A stretch of 64,000 nucleotides of DNA, taken from assembly GCA_947175645.1 (NCBI GenBank), contig CAMWNP010000003.1, forward strand, positions 1-64,000. The letters are read 5' to 3'. The notes under the pieces were generated by a model. It searched no databases. It was not told the DNA's origin and saw only the letters and a list, made by a program, of their open reading frames with translations. Source of the DNA: an uncultured Porphyromonadaceae bacterium. Lineage in GTDB: Bacteria > Bacteroidota > Bacteroidia > Bacteroidales > Muribaculaceae. This document shows, piece after piece, positions 28,227-37,036 of this stretch (positions are counted from its first letter, which is position 1; each line of letters starts with the position of its first letter). The position numbers were made by a program, and so were the translations under genes.

Positions 28227-28273
28227 CATCTGTTAAGAAACAGTTCATTTTTTACACCTAAGTCACTATCAAT

Positions 28274-28585
28274 ATGCTCAGTAACAACATCCGAGAATTG
28301 ATTCCCAAGATACAGGAGTTTATGAAAAGCCAGCCAATACTGAGGGCATGGTTATTTGGCTCATGCTCGCGCGGAGAAGAAACACCCGGAAGTGACATTG
28401 ATATACTTGTGGATTATGATTACGACAATGGTCGCGTCTCCCTTTTCAAGATGGGTGCAATCCTAATGGATCTATCCGACCTCTTAGGCAGAAAAGTCGA
28501 TCTTGTTGAAAATAGTGGCGTTATGGAATTTGCACGTAAAAGCATTGATAAAGATAAAATATTGATTTATGAGAGAACGGCTTAA
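28274..28585 (+). CDS. mntA: MntA-like nucleotidyltransferase antitoxin
   Basis: The 103-residue protein is a minimal nucleotidyltransferase: GSCSRGEETPGSDIDILVD at 29-47 gives the GSxxRGE...SDIDxxV signature with metal ligands Asp41 and Asp43, and KVDLV near 74-78 supplies a third acid at 76. In characterised pairs MntA AMPylates its partner HepT and so blocks the toxin. It overlaps hepT by 17 bp. Both genes are visibly richer in A+T than their neighbours, which suggests horizontal gain. Confidence 0.88.
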   Translation: MLSNNIRELIPKIQEFMKSQPILRAWLFGSCSRGEETPGSDIDILVDYDYDNGRVSLFKMGAILMDLSDLLGRKVDLVENSGVMEFARKSIDKDKILIYERTA

Positions 28586-28910
28586 GGATCCGGGTAGAAT
28601 TCAACACATGCTTGATATGGCCATCATGCTTGAACATGAACGTTCCCGCCATACAATAGAAGATATTCAAAACAACAGCATATTGTTTTTTGGTTTATCA
28701 AAGATGGTTGAAATAATCGGAGAAGCCGCCTATATGATAACTAAAGAATATAAAGAATCTCATCCCGAGATACCCTGGAGACAAATAGAAGGTATGCGAC
28801 ATATCTTGGTTCACGGATATTTCTCAATCAGGGCTGAAGTACTATGGGATGTTATACAAAATGACATACCGACACTTATACCTACACTTAAACTGTATCT
28901 TGAAGAATGA
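28569..28910 (+). CDS. hepT: HepT-like HEPN-domain ribonuclease toxin
   Basis: The 113-residue all-helical protein (DUF86 type) has the HEPN active-site motif R77-x4-H82-x-Y84 in RHILVHGY. The tyrosine in this motif is the site AMPylated by MntA in studied systems, so both catalytic and control residues are intact. HepT toxins cleave RNA. Together with the preceding gene it forms a complete type VII toxin-antitoxin pair inserted between the TPM gene and ftsX. Confidence 0.88.
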   Translation: MRERLKDPGRIQHMLDMAIMLEHERSRHTIEDIQNNSILFFGLSKMVEIIGEAAYMITKEYKESHPEIPWRQIEGMRHILVHGYFSIRAEVLWDVIQNDIPTLIPTLKLYLEE

Positions 28911-29020
28911 GTCCCCTATTTAATTTTAAAAGAGGATTTGGATTTAAACCAATTTAAACACTCTCTCAAGAAACTTTCTGAGAATTTCAGCAGAAAACAG
29001 AAGATATATCGTCTAACTCT

Positions 29021-29050
29021 TGATTTGGCATCCTTTTTTTTGTAAATTTG
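29021..29050 (+). promoter_or_regulatory. Promoter of the ftsX operon
   Basis: TTG at 29021-29023, 19 bp (including a run of eight T), TAAATTTG at 29043-29050. The ftsX ATG is 37 bases on. Confidence 0.6.
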
Positions 29051-29087
29051 CACGATATTCGGGTAATTGTGCCCGAAACTCTGAAAG

Positions 29088-29957
29088 ATGAAGAAAAAGA
29101 GAAAAGGATTGCATATTGTCAATGCCCGTGTGACCGCCACGGTCAGTGTATCGCTGGTGCTGATTATCCTCGGCATAGTGGCTCTGATGGCCATAGCGGC
29201 CGGCAACGTCACTAAGGAAATCAAAGAGAATCTCGGATTCAACATCATCTTCGTGGAAGAGGTTTCACCCTCTGATGTTGACTACATAACAGAGTTTGTC
29301 AAGCGTCAGCCCTATACCAAGTCAACCGAACTTATAACCCCGGAACAGGGTAGGGAACGGTGGAAGGAAGAAACAGGCGAGGATGTGATGGACGTACTCG
29401 GTGTCAATCCTTTTGCAGCCGAACTCGCGGTGAAGGTCAATGCAGGTCACTCCAAAACCTCCCAACTCCTTGCCTACGCTGATGCGGTCAGGAAGCATCC
29501 TGCCGTAGAGGACGTGTCGATGCATGCCGAAATGGCTGACTCCATAAATGACAACCTCAACAGCATCACCCTGGTGCTTGCCGTAGTTGGCTGCGCACTG
29601 CTGTTCATCTCCTTTGTGCTTATCAACAACACCATACGTCTGACCGTTTATTCACGCCGTTTCATAATCCACACAATGAAACTGGTGGGAGCGACCGACG
29701 GCTTCATCCGTCGTCCGCTTATAATGGCCAACATCATCAACGGTGTACTGGCAGGCGTGGGTGCGTCAGTTGTTCTGGCGCTGCTCCTGTACTATATTAC
29801 CGGCTTTGACCCGTCGGTAAGCAATATCGTTCCCGCTGCTGATGCCCTGATGGTCTACGCCGCCCTTGTGGTTGCCGGAGTGCTTATCTGCGGCATTGCG
29901 TCACTGATTGCTGCAAACCGCTATCTGAGGATAGATTACGATGATATGTTTGACTGA
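29088..29957 (+). CDS. ftsX: Cell division protein FtsX
   Basis: FtsX is the membrane half of the FtsEX complex that controls peptidoglycan hydrolases at the septum. The 289-residue protein has a short basic N-terminus, a first span near 18-40, an extracytoplasmic domain to about 150, and three further spans near 157-180, 208-235 and 248-272, with LINNTIRLTVYSRR and MKLVGATDGFIRRP in the conserved FtsX permease core. ftsE is not nearby, as is common in Bacteroidota. Confidence 0.92.
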   Translation: MKKKRKGLHIVNARVTATVSVSLVLIILGIVALMAIAAGNVTKEIKENLGFNIIFVEEVSPSDVDYITEFVKRQPYTKSTELITPEQGRERWKEETGEDVMDVLGVNPFAAELAVKVNAGHSKTSQLLAYADAVRKHPAVEDVSMHAEMADSINDNLNSITLVLAVVGCALLFISFVLINNTIRLTVYSRRFIIHTMKLVGATDGFIRRPLIMANIINGVLAGVGASVVLALLLYYITGFDPSVSNIVPAADALMVYAALVVAGVLICGIASLIAANRYLRIDYDDMFD

Positions 29958-29990
29958 AACTAAGTAATTTCACTTGAAAATAAATAACTG

Positions 29991-30254
29991 ATGACAGATA
30001 CGAAAAAACAAACCACATTGCCGGAAATCGCTGCCGAACACCGCGCCTTTCCGCTTATGAAAATTAACTTCATCCTTATGGGATGTGCGGCACTGATCAT
30101 TATTCTTGGATTCCTTCTGATGCTGGGTTCACCATCGGAAGCGGAGTTCAATGCTGACATCTTCTCCGTGCGCCGCACCGTGGTCGGACCTACCATCGCC
30201 TTCCTCGGATTCATCTTCATGGGTTTCGGAATAATTTACAAAGGAAGGAAATAA
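29991..30254 (+). CDS. DUF3098 small membrane protein
   Basis: The 87-residue protein has two hydrophobic spans (near 22-44 and 62-82) separated by the conserved segment FSVRRTVVGPTIAFLGF, which marks DUF3098. It sits between ftsX and uppP, an arrangement conserved in Bacteroidota, and so probably belongs to envelope or division functions. No biochemical role is known to me. Confidence 0.85.
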   Translation: MTDTKKQTTLPEIAAEHRAFPLMKINFILMGCAALIIILGFLLMLGSPSEAEFNADIFSVRRTVVGPTIAFLGFIFMGFGIIYKGRK

Positions 30255-30310
30255 TCCTTTACCATCATCACAATCAGAAATCACATTTTTAACTAAAAAC
30301 ATTTAAAATA

Positions 30311-31153
30311 ATGAGTTGGTTAGATGCCCTCATACTTGGAATAGTCCAGGGACTTGCCGAATATCTTCCCATAAGCAGCAGCGGTCATCTTGAAATCTGC
30401 CGTCAGTTGCTCGGTGTAGACCTCAGCGGAAACGCTTCTCTTGAGTTTGATGTAATGCTCCATGTGGCCACGGTGCTAAGTACCATTGTGGTACTGTGGC
30501 GCGAGTTTTTGCCTCTGTGCGTTTCATTCTTCACTTTCCGCCGTGACGACAATTTCTATTACGTATGCAAAATCCTTCTGTCATGCGTGCCTATCGGTAT
30601 AGTAGGTCTCTGCTTCAAGGATGTCATCGAGCGTTTCTTCACAGGTAACCTTACTATTGTGGGCGGATGTCTGTGTGCCACGGCGTGTCTGATTTCATTC
30701 GCTTACTTTTTCCGCACTTCACCACTGCAGAAAAGTTCTCCTATGGACCCCGCCTACCGTCCTCGTGAAATCAACTGGCTTGACGCGCTCATCATAGGAT
30801 GTGCCCAGGCACTTGCCGTTCTTCCGGGACTAAGCAGAAGCGGTACAACCATTGCAACCGGTATCCTCATAGGTGACCGTCGTGAAGCGGTGGCACGTTT
30901 CTCATTCTTCATGGTTATTATCCCCATCCTTGGGGAAGCGCTTCTTGACCTTAAGAAGATTTTCGCGCCGGCCGCTCATGCAGTATCAAATATCGGCACA
31001 ATGGACACCTTGCCTATTGTTGTAGGGTTTATCGCGGCCTTTGTCGTGGGTTGCCTGGCATGCCGGTGGATGCTTGAAATCGTGAAACGTGGCCGACTGA
31101 TCTGGTTTGCCGGATACTGTCTTATCGTAGGTATTATCTGTATCATTTATTGA
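30311..31153 (+). CDS. uppP: Undecaprenyl-diphosphatase
   Basis: UppP (BacA) removes one phosphate from undecaprenyl pyrophosphate so that the lipid carrier can be used again for peptidoglycan and glycans. The 280-residue polytopic protein has the two signature repeats: EYLPISSSGH near 18-27 and LPGLSRSGTTIATG near 174-187. Its stop overlaps the truB start (TGATG). Confidence 0.95.
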   Translation: MSWLDALILGIVQGLAEYLPISSSGHLEICRQLLGVDLSGNASLEFDVMLHVATVLSTIVVLWREFLPLCVSFFTFRRDDNFYYVCKILLSCVPIGIVGLCFKDVIERFFTGNLTIVGGCLCATACLISFAYFFRTSPLQKSSPMDPAYRPREINWLDALIIGCAQALAVLPGLSRSGTTIATGILIGDRREAVARFSFFMVIIPILGEALLDLKKIFAPAAHAVSNIGTMDTLPIVVGFIAAFVVGCLACRWMLEIVKRGRLIWFAGYCLIVGIICIIY

Positions 31154-31866
31154 TGGACTTCATATCCGGAGAAATATTCTACGTTGACAAGCCTCTTGAG
31201 TGGACTTCCTTCGATGTGGTGAAGCGACTGAGAGGAAGCGTATTGCGTCGCCTTGGAAAGAAAAAGTTCAAGGTAGGGCATGCCGGAACGCTCGATCCAC
31301 TGGCAACCGGTGTCATGATTATATGTACCGGAAAGGCCACGAAACGTATTGAGGAACTGCAGGCAGGAGAAAAAGAGTATGTTGCCACAATACGCCTTGG
31401 CGCCACTACACCCTCGTTTGATCTTGAGACGGAAATTGATGCGACTTACCCTACGGAACACATAACCCGCGAACTCGTCCTCGAGACTTTAGAGAATTTC
31501 AAGGGTGAGATACGGCAGGTTCCTCCCGCATTCTCGGCTTGCAAAATAGATGGTGTGCGTGCCTACGAAATGGCTCGTCAAGGCGAGGAACCGCCGCTCA
31601 AAGCCAAACTCCTTGTCATAGATGACATCGAACTCCTTGAATTTGCTCCCGATCAGATAAAACTCAGGATTGTGTGCAGCAAAGGAACATATATCCGTGC
31701 GCTTGCCCGCGACATAGGCGCCGCACTCCGTTCAGGAGGTCATCTTGTGGCTCTGCGTAGGACAAGGGTAGGTGACATCCGTGTGGAAGATTGCCTCTCA
31801 GTTCAGGAAGCGATTGACTTGATCAGGAACACAACCCTGGAATTTCCTGATTCCAATAATGATTAA
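31153..31866 (+). CDS. truB: tRNA pseudouridine(55) synthase
   Basis: TruB makes pseudouridine at position 55 of the T-loop. The 237-residue protein has the catalytic Asp48 in VGHAGTLDPLATGV and later FSACKIDGVRAYEMAR and the CSKGTYIRALARDIG motif near 177-191. I start at the ATG at 31153, which overlaps the uppP stop; a TTG one codon earlier is possible. There is no visible PUA domain, which fits the short form. Confidence 0.94.
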   Translation: MDFISGEIFYVDKPLEWTSFDVVKRLRGSVLRRLGKKKFKVGHAGTLDPLATGVMIICTGKATKRIEELQAGEKEYVATIRLGATTPSFDLETEIDATYPTEHITRELVLETLENFKGEIRQVPPAFSACKIDGVRAYEMARQGEEPPLKAKLLVIDDIELLEFAPDQIKLRIVCSKGTYIRALARDIGAALRSGGHLVALRRTRVGDIRVEDCLSVQEAIDLIRNTTLEFPDSNND

Positions 31867-31881
31867 ACTAAAGAACAAAAT

Positions 31882-32934
31882 ATGAAACTCTCACAGTTCA
31901 AATTCCGTTTGCCGGAAGACCTGATTGCCCAGTACCCCTCTGAGCATCGTGATGAATGTAAACTGATGGTGCTTCACCGTAAGACAGGGAAGATAGAACA
32001 CCGCATATTCAAGGATATCATCGAATACTTCGACGAAGGAGACGTGATGGTGTTCAACGATACACAGGTGTTTCCGGCCCGTCTGTACGGAAACAAGGAA
32101 AAAACAGGAGCGAGAATAGAGGTTTTCCTTCTGCGTGAACTTAACGAGGAGCACAAACTCTGGGATGTTCTGGTGGAACCCGCCCGCAAAATCCGCATTG
32201 GCAACAAACTCTATTTCGGCGATGATGAGTCGATGGTGGCCGAGGTTATTGACAACACCACTTCCCGCGGCAGAACCCTGCGTTTCCTCTATGACGGTCC
32301 GCACGATGAATTCAAGGCTGCCCTCTACGCACTTGGTCAGACCCCTCTGCCCGAATATATCAAACGTGATCCCGAGCCGGAGGACGCCGAACGCTATCAG
32401 ACGATTTTCGCCCGTGTTGAAGGTGCCGTTGTTGCTCCTTCCGCAAATCTACACTTCTCACGTGAACTGATGAAACGTCTGGAAATCAAGGGTGTGGAAG
32501 AGGGCTTCATTACCGTACACTCAGGTCTCGGCAATTTCCGCGACATAGATGTGGAGGATCTCACGAAGCATCGCATGGATTCCGAGCAGGTCAATATTTC
32601 GGAGGAACTTGTGGAAATGGTCAACAAGGCAAAAGATGAAGGTCACAAGGTGTGCGCCGTTGGGGCATCCGTGCTCCGAGGCATATCAAGTGCCGTCTCG
32701 ATGGGTGGTCACATGAAGACTTTCCAGGGATGGACTAACAAATTCATTTTCCCTCCTTACGAATTCACTGTCACCGATGCTTTCATAACCAACTTCCACA
32801 TGCCTTACTCAACTCTGCTGATGATGACATGCGCCATTGGCGGTTATGATCTGGTGATGAAAGCCTATGAGGAAGCGATAGAACAGGGCTACAAGTTCGG
32901 GGCTTACGGCGATGCAATGCTGATAACTGATTAG
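31882..32934 (+). CDS. queA: S-adenosylmethionine:tRNA ribosyltransferase-isomerase
   Basis: QueA turns preQ1 in tRNA into epoxyqueuosine. The 350-residue protein has the family blocks: [18 protein letters not shown] at the start, [16 protein letters not shown] near 55-70, [18 protein letters not shown] near 213-230 and [19 protein letters not shown] near 290-308. It follows truB after 15 bp and shares the operon. No preQ1 riboswitch is seen. Confidence 0.95.
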   Translation: MKLSQFKFRLPEDLIAQYPSEHRDECKLMVLHRKTGKIEHRIFKDIIEYFDEGDVMVFNDTQVFPARLYGNKEKTGARIEVFLLRELNEEHKLWDVLVEPARKIRIGNKLYFGDDESMVAEVIDNTTSRGRTLRFLYDGPHDEFKAALYALGQTPLPEYIKRDPEPEDAERYQTIFARVEGAVVAPSANLHFSRELMKRLEIKGVEEGFITVHSGLGNFRDIDVEDLTKHRMDSEQVNISEELVEMVNKAKDEGHKVCAVGASVLRGISSAVSMGGHMKTFQGWTNKFIFPPYEFTVTDAFITNFHMPYSTLLMMTCAIGGYDLVMKAYEEAIEQGYKFGAYGDAMLITD

Positions 32935-32938
32935 AGCC

Positions 32939-33460
32939 ATGTTTGTCAACGAACGTCAGAACCGGGCGGAACGCATTCTCGATGCAGCAATGCAGATGCT
33001 CACCGCTGCCCGCACCGCTCCTAAAGGGCGTGGGGCCGATACTTTGGAAGTGGCGCTCCTCACCGGACCGGATCTTGAGCGTCTGGCAGCCGAAATGGAC
33101 CGTATGGTGGCTGAAGAAGGACGGGCTCCGTTCTTCTCGCGTGATGCCGGGTGCCTGCGCAAGTCAGAGGCCGTGATTCTTATTGGCAGCCGAAACATTC
33201 CTCTCGGTCTGAACTGCGGACGCTGCGGTTTCAGTTCCTGCGGGAATAAGCCCCTGGAAGTGCCTTGCGTGTTCAACAATGTCGACGCCGGAATAGCCAT
33301 AGGGAGCGTGGTGGCCATGGCTGCTGCAATGCACATCGATAACCGCGTGATGTTTTCCGCCGGAGTGGCGGCCGAGTCGCTCTGCCTGATGCCTGATGTC
33401 AGAGGAATCTGTGCCATTCCTCTCTCTTGCTCAAGCAAAAGTCCATTCTTTGACAGGTGA
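32939..33460 (+). CDS. DUF2148 ferredoxin-domain protein
   Basis: The 173-residue protein has an N-terminal helix bundle (NERQNRAERILDAAMQM) and a cysteine motif GLNCGRCGFSSCG near 92-104 with a further cysteine at PCVF, typical of DUF2148 proteins that may hold an iron-sulfur cluster. The last part contains SAGVAAESLCLMPDVRG. It begins four bases after queA and precedes argS. Function is unknown. Confidence 0.82.
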   Translation: MFVNERQNRAERILDAAMQMLTAARTAPKGRGADTLEVALLTGPDLERLAAEMDRMVAEEGRAPFFSRDAGCLRKSEAVILIGSRNIPLGLNCGRCGFSSCGNKPLEVPCVFNNVDAGIAIGSVVAMAAAMHIDNRVMFSAGVAAESLCLMPDVRGICAIPLSCSSKSPFFDR

Positions 33461-33511
33461 CATCTCCTTGTTAATAATAGATTAAATAACCAACTGTAAA
33501 CTTTAACCAAC

Positions 33512-35299
33512 GTGTCAATCGACAATATAATAGCAAAAGCCGTCAGCCATGCTGTCAAGGACCTGTACGGCATAGACACTGAGCCATCGCAGATTGTGCC
33601 TCAGTCAACCAAAAAGGAATTTGAAGGGAATCTCACCATAGTGGTTTTCCCATGGGTCAAAGCCGCGCGGAAGTCTCCCGAAGCGGTGGGTAAGGAAATA
33701 GGTGACTGGCTCGTGGAAAACGAACCCGCAGTGGCCCGTTTCAATGTTATAAAAGGGTTCCTGAACCTTGTCATAGAGCCCACATTCTGGAACTCTGTTC
33801 TTGAGCATATCGATTCTGAAAAGGAATATGGCATCACTCCTGTGACTGAAAAATCACCTCTGGTGATGGTGGAATACTCTTCGCCCAACACCAACAAACC
33901 CTTGCATCTGGGTCACGTGCGCAACATCCTGCTCGGATGGTCACTTTCCCGGATTCTCGAAGCCTGCGGTAACAAGGTAATAAAAACCAACATCGTCAAT
34001 GACCGTGGCATCCACATCTGCAAATCCATGCTCGCCTGGCTCCGCTGGGGCAACGCCGTAACTCCTGAAAAAGCGGGAAAGAAGGGCGACCATCTGATCG
34101 GTGACTTCTACGTCCTCTTTGACAAGCATTATAAGGATGAAGTGCGCCAACTCATGGATCAGGGTATGCCTGAGGATGAGGCGAAAAATGCCGCACCGCT
34201 GATGCAGGAGGCACGCGAAATGCTCCGTAAGTGGGAGAACCATGACCCCGAGGTAAGATCTCTGTGGGAAATGATGAACAGTTGGGTTTACGCCGGCTTT
34301 GATGAAACATACGAACGCATGGGTGTGGGTTTTGACAAAATCTACTACGAAAGCAACACCTATCTCGAAGGTAAGGACAAGGTGCTTGAAGGACTCGAGA
34401 AAGGTGTGATGTACCGCAAGGAGGACAACTCCGTATGGGCGGACCTCACCCCTGACGGTCTTGACCATAAACTGCTGCTGCGCAGCGACGGCACATCGGT
34501 TTACATGACCCAGGATATAGGAACTGCCAAACTTCGCTATCAGGACTATCCCATTGATAAGATGATATATGTGGTGGGAAATGAGCAGAACTATCATTTC
34601 CAGGTTCTCTCCATTCTACTTGACCGCCTCGGCTTCAAGTGGGGTAAGGACCTTGTCCATTTCTCATACGGAATGGTGGAACTCCCCAACGGAAAGATGA
34701 AGAGCCGCGAAGGTACGGTTGTAGATGCCGATGACCTTATTGACGATATGGTGCGCACCGCACGCGAAGTATCGGCCGAACTGGGTAAACTCGACGGCGT
34801 TTCCGAACAGGAAGCAGCGAAAATATGTGAGATGGTGGGTCTGGGTGCGCTGAAATATTTCCTCCTCAAGGTTGATCCCCGCAAAAACATCACTTTTGAC
34901 CCCAAGGAGTCCATTGATTTCAACGGCAATACCGGACCGTTCATCCAGTACACCTACGCGCGTATACGTTCCGTACTCCGCAAAGCCGAGGCTGAGGGAC
35001 TGAAACTCGAACCCTACGCCGGTGTTACCCCCAACGAAAAAGAGATAACTTTGATTCAGACTCTCGCCGACTTCCCTCAGGTTGTCGCCGAAGCAGGTCG
35101 CACCTACTCACCCGCGCTCATAGCCAACTACACATACGACCTGGTTAAACAATACAACCAGTTCTACCATGACTGTTCAATCCTGCGCGAGGAGAACCCG
35201 GCGGTCCGCTCGTTGCGTCTTGTGATATGCCGCAATGTGGCCCGCGTGATTGAAACCGCCATGAACCTGCTGGGCATACAGGTGCCTGAGCGCATGTGA
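33512..35299 (+). CDS. argS: Arginine-tRNA ligase
   Basis: ArgS charges tRNA-Arg. The 595-residue class I synthetase has the HIGH-type motif HLGH in NTNKPLHLGHVRN near 128-140, a KMSKS-like KMKSREG near 395, and the DALR anticodon-binding domain at the end (VIETAMNLLGIQVPERM). The start is a GTG at 33512; no ATG fits and the sequence from SIDNIIAKAVSHAVKDLYG aligns with the usual N-terminus. It ends the operon that begins with ftsX. Confidence 0.96.
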   Translation: MSIDNIIAKAVSHAVKDLYGIDTEPSQIVPQSTKKEFEGNLTIVVFPWVKAARKSPEAVGKEIGDWLVENEPAVARFNVIKGFLNLVIEPTFWNSVLEHIDSEKEYGITPVTEKSPLVMVEYSSPNTNKPLHLGHVRNILLGWSLSRILEACGNKVIKTNIVNDRGIHICKSMLAWLRWGNAVTPEKAGKKGDHLIGDFYVLFDKHYKDEVRQLMDQGMPEDEAKNAAPLMQEAREMLRKWENHDPEVRSLWEMMNSWVYAGFDETYERMGVGFDKIYYESNTYLEGKDKVLEGLEKGVMYRKEDNSVWADLTPDGLDHKLLLRSDGTSVYMTQDIGTAKLRYQDYPIDKMIYVVGNEQNYHFQVLSILLDRLGFKWGKDLVHFSYGMVELPNGKMKSREGTVVDADDLIDDMVRTAREVSAELGKLDGVSEQEAAKICEMVGLGALKYFLLKVDPRKNITFDPKESIDFNGNTGPFIQYTYARIRSVLRKAEAEGLKLEPYAGVTPNEKEITLIQTLADFPQVVAEAGRTYSPALIANYTYDLVKQYNQFYHDCSILREENPAVRSLRLVICRNVARVIETAMNLLGIQVPERM

Positions 35300-35355
35300 T
35301 TTAAACTTTTACCCGCAATAATTGTCTAATATATCAGACACAAAATTATTTGAAT

Positions 35356-36087
35356 ATGAACGAATACAACTACAACAATCAGTATCCCTACGGGGGTACA
35401 CCCGCTTCACGTGAAGCAACCTCGCTCTCCACGCAGGTGAGCGCCATCATGCGCGGGGTATATCTGAAAATGTTCTTCGCCCTGCTTGTCACCGCCCTCA
35501 CCGCTTACGGCATGATGCTCATTCTGCCGGAAGTGACCGCTTTCATTGCAACAAACCGCTGGGTTTACTGGGGTCTGCTGATCGGTGAAATCGGTCTGGT
35601 TTTGGCCATTTCAGGAGGCATCAACAAGTTCTCGGTAACCACATGTTCACTGCTGTTCTATCTTTATGCTATAGTCAATGGCGCGGTGTTCAGCGTTATC
35701 CTCGGCATTTTCGACCCCATCAGTGTGGTAAAGACATTCCTTTTGACCGCAGGCACGTTCGGTGCGATGAGCGTTTACGGCTACACCACGCGCCGCGACC
35801 TTTCGAAGATTGGCTCCATACTGACAATGGCTCTTTTCGGTCTGATTATCTGCCTGGTGGTCAATATCTTCTGGTATAACAGTGTGTTTGACATCATTGT
35901 GTCATTCCTCGGTGTGATCATTTTCATAGGTCTGACAGCGTGGGACACCCAGAAAATCAAACGTATGGCCGAGGCTAATCCCTATGCTACTGACGGTCGC
36001 CTGGCAACAATCGGTGCCCTTACCCTGTATCTGGACTTCATTAACCTTTTCATTTATCTTCTCCGCATATTCGGAAACAGGAACTGA
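35356..36087 (+). CDS. Bax inhibitor-1/YccA family membrane protein
   Basis: The 243-residue protein has a polar N-terminus rich in Asn and Tyr, then seven hydrophobic spans, with the family end motif GLTAWDTQKIKRMAE near 190-204. Bacterial members act as calcium-leak or stress-related membrane proteins. I start at ATG 35356; a TTG two codons earlier is the alternative. The next gene begins two bases after its stop. Confidence 0.88.
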   Translation: MNEYNYNNQYPYGGTPASREATSLSTQVSAIMRGVYLKMFFALLVTALTAYGMMLILPEVTAFIATNRWVYWGLLIGEIGLVLAISGGINKFSVTTCSLLFYLYAIVNGAVFSVILGIFDPISVVKTFLLTAGTFGAMSVYGYTTRRDLSKIGSILTMALFGLIICLVVNIFWYNSVFDIIVSFLGVIIFIGLTAWDTQKIKRMAEANPYATDGRLATIGALTLYLDFINLFIYLLRIFGNRN

Positions 36088-36089
36088 TT

Positions 36090-36503
36090 ATGAACAGACT
36101 TCAGAAACTTCTCATGCTGCTCATGGTGATGTCACTTCCCGTGTTTTTTTCATCATGTGGCGATGACGACAAAGATAGCCCCGATGAAGGTGTGGTAACT
36201 GAAATCATCGGTACATGGGGAGCGATAATCACTGACGAGGACGGAACCCAGATAGTGTCATACACATTCCGCACCAACGGTCTCTTTACTGCAACCTTCA
36301 CCGAAGAAACGGACATCTTTGACGATGATAACATCCAGAGCGTGACCGGAACCTACACTTACAACCAGGTCACCAGGTTTCTTACTCTGAACGGGAAAAG
36401 CGATGAAGGGAAAGTGATAAACTTCTCCGTCAGATGTGAAATCTCAGGCAATACCATGGTATGGACCGAGGATGACGGAACAAAAACCACGTTCGTAAAA
36501 TAA
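36090..36503 (+). CDS. Small lipocalin-like lipoprotein, hypothetical
   Basis: The 137-residue protein has a lipoprotein signal ending FFSSC (Cys23), an acidic GDDDKDS linker as used for surface export of Bacteroidetes lipoproteins, and a small beta domain: IIGTWGAIITDEDG, YTFRTNGLFTATF, VTGTYTYNQV, TMVWTEDDG. The pattern is that of lipocalin-like/DUF5640-type domains. Ligand unknown. Confidence 0.72.
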   Translation: MNRLQKLLMLLMVMSLPVFFSSCGDDDKDSPDEGVVTEIIGTWGAIITDEDGTQIVSYTFRTNGLFTATFTEETDIFDDDNIQSVTGTYTYNQVTRFLTLNGKSDEGKVINFSVRCEISGNTMVWTEDDGTKTTFVK

Positions 36504-36507
36504 ACTA

Positions 36508-36801
36508 AGACCCGGTTCCCCAATATTTGTTAATACTGAGGCGGTCAAGCGTTATGCAGATGTGTTCGCGCAGTGAGAGAGCAATGCGGTTGCATTGTGA
36601 CCGAAACAAGCGGACGCAGATGCATGACGATTGGCCGTGCCAATGGTAACGTGGCAAAAAGTTACCTTACCACCGCATCTCACCGGCGCTTTTTGCCTTG
36701 TTCTTCAGTCACGTAACTACGGCTACGCTCCTTCATCACAAGCCAAAAATCTCTCGGCGATATGCGTCCTCAGCATTATCAAATATTAGGGAACCGGGTC
36801 T
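36508..36801. repeat. 294-bp element bounded by 34-bp inverted repeats
   Basis: The left end (36508-36541, starting AGACCCGGTTCCCCAATATT) and the right end (36768-36801, finishing AATATTAGGGAACCGGGTCT) are reverse complements with about four mismatches in 34. Inside are three more perfect small hairpins: CAATGC/GCATTG (36582-36597), ATTGG/CCAAT (36630-36644) and GGTAAC/GTTACC (36645-36666). No reading frame of note. Related arms occur at 51708 and 60826. It may be a MITE-like element or a structured RNA. Confidence 0.75.
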
Positions 36802-36815
36802 AATCCTGAAAATAT

Positions 36816-36849
36816 AAAAAAGTGCATCTTAACCGGATGCACTTTTTTT
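36816..36849. terminator. Bidirectional terminator
   Basis: Stem AAAAAGTGCATC/GATGCACTTTTT with loop TTAACCG, poly-A on one side and poly-T on the other. Confidence 0.8.
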
Positions 36850-36853
36850 ATAG

Positions 36854-36995
36854 TGGAATTTGCCCTCGAATTCCGTATGTCTCTCACCGGAGCGGCTCCG
36901 GCATGGCCCGACAGAGGGGCTCAGAATTGTTGATCAACCATATTGTTATGGCGTTGAGAAAGTCAGAACTTCCGGAGAATCGAGGGCAAATTCCA
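36854..36995. repeat. 142-bp element with 19-20 bp inverted ends
   Basis: TGGAATTTGCCCTCGAATTC at 36854-36873 is the reverse complement, with a one-base gap, of GAATCGAGGGCAAATTCCA at 36977-36995. A perfect internal palindrome CCGGAGCGGCTCCGG lies at 36887-36901. No gene is seen inside. Confidence 0.65.
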
Positions 36996-37036
36996 TTGTC
37001 AACCCAAAACGTTTATTCTTTACATAAGAGAGCCGG

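Noticed and set aside
31860-31900. preQ1 riboswitch before queA
   Set aside because: Only 15 bases separate truB and queA, with no room for an aptamer.
33512-33514. ArgS mis-start or truncated N-terminus because no ATG is present
   Set aside because: The GTG start gives the expected N-terminal length, so no defect is needed.
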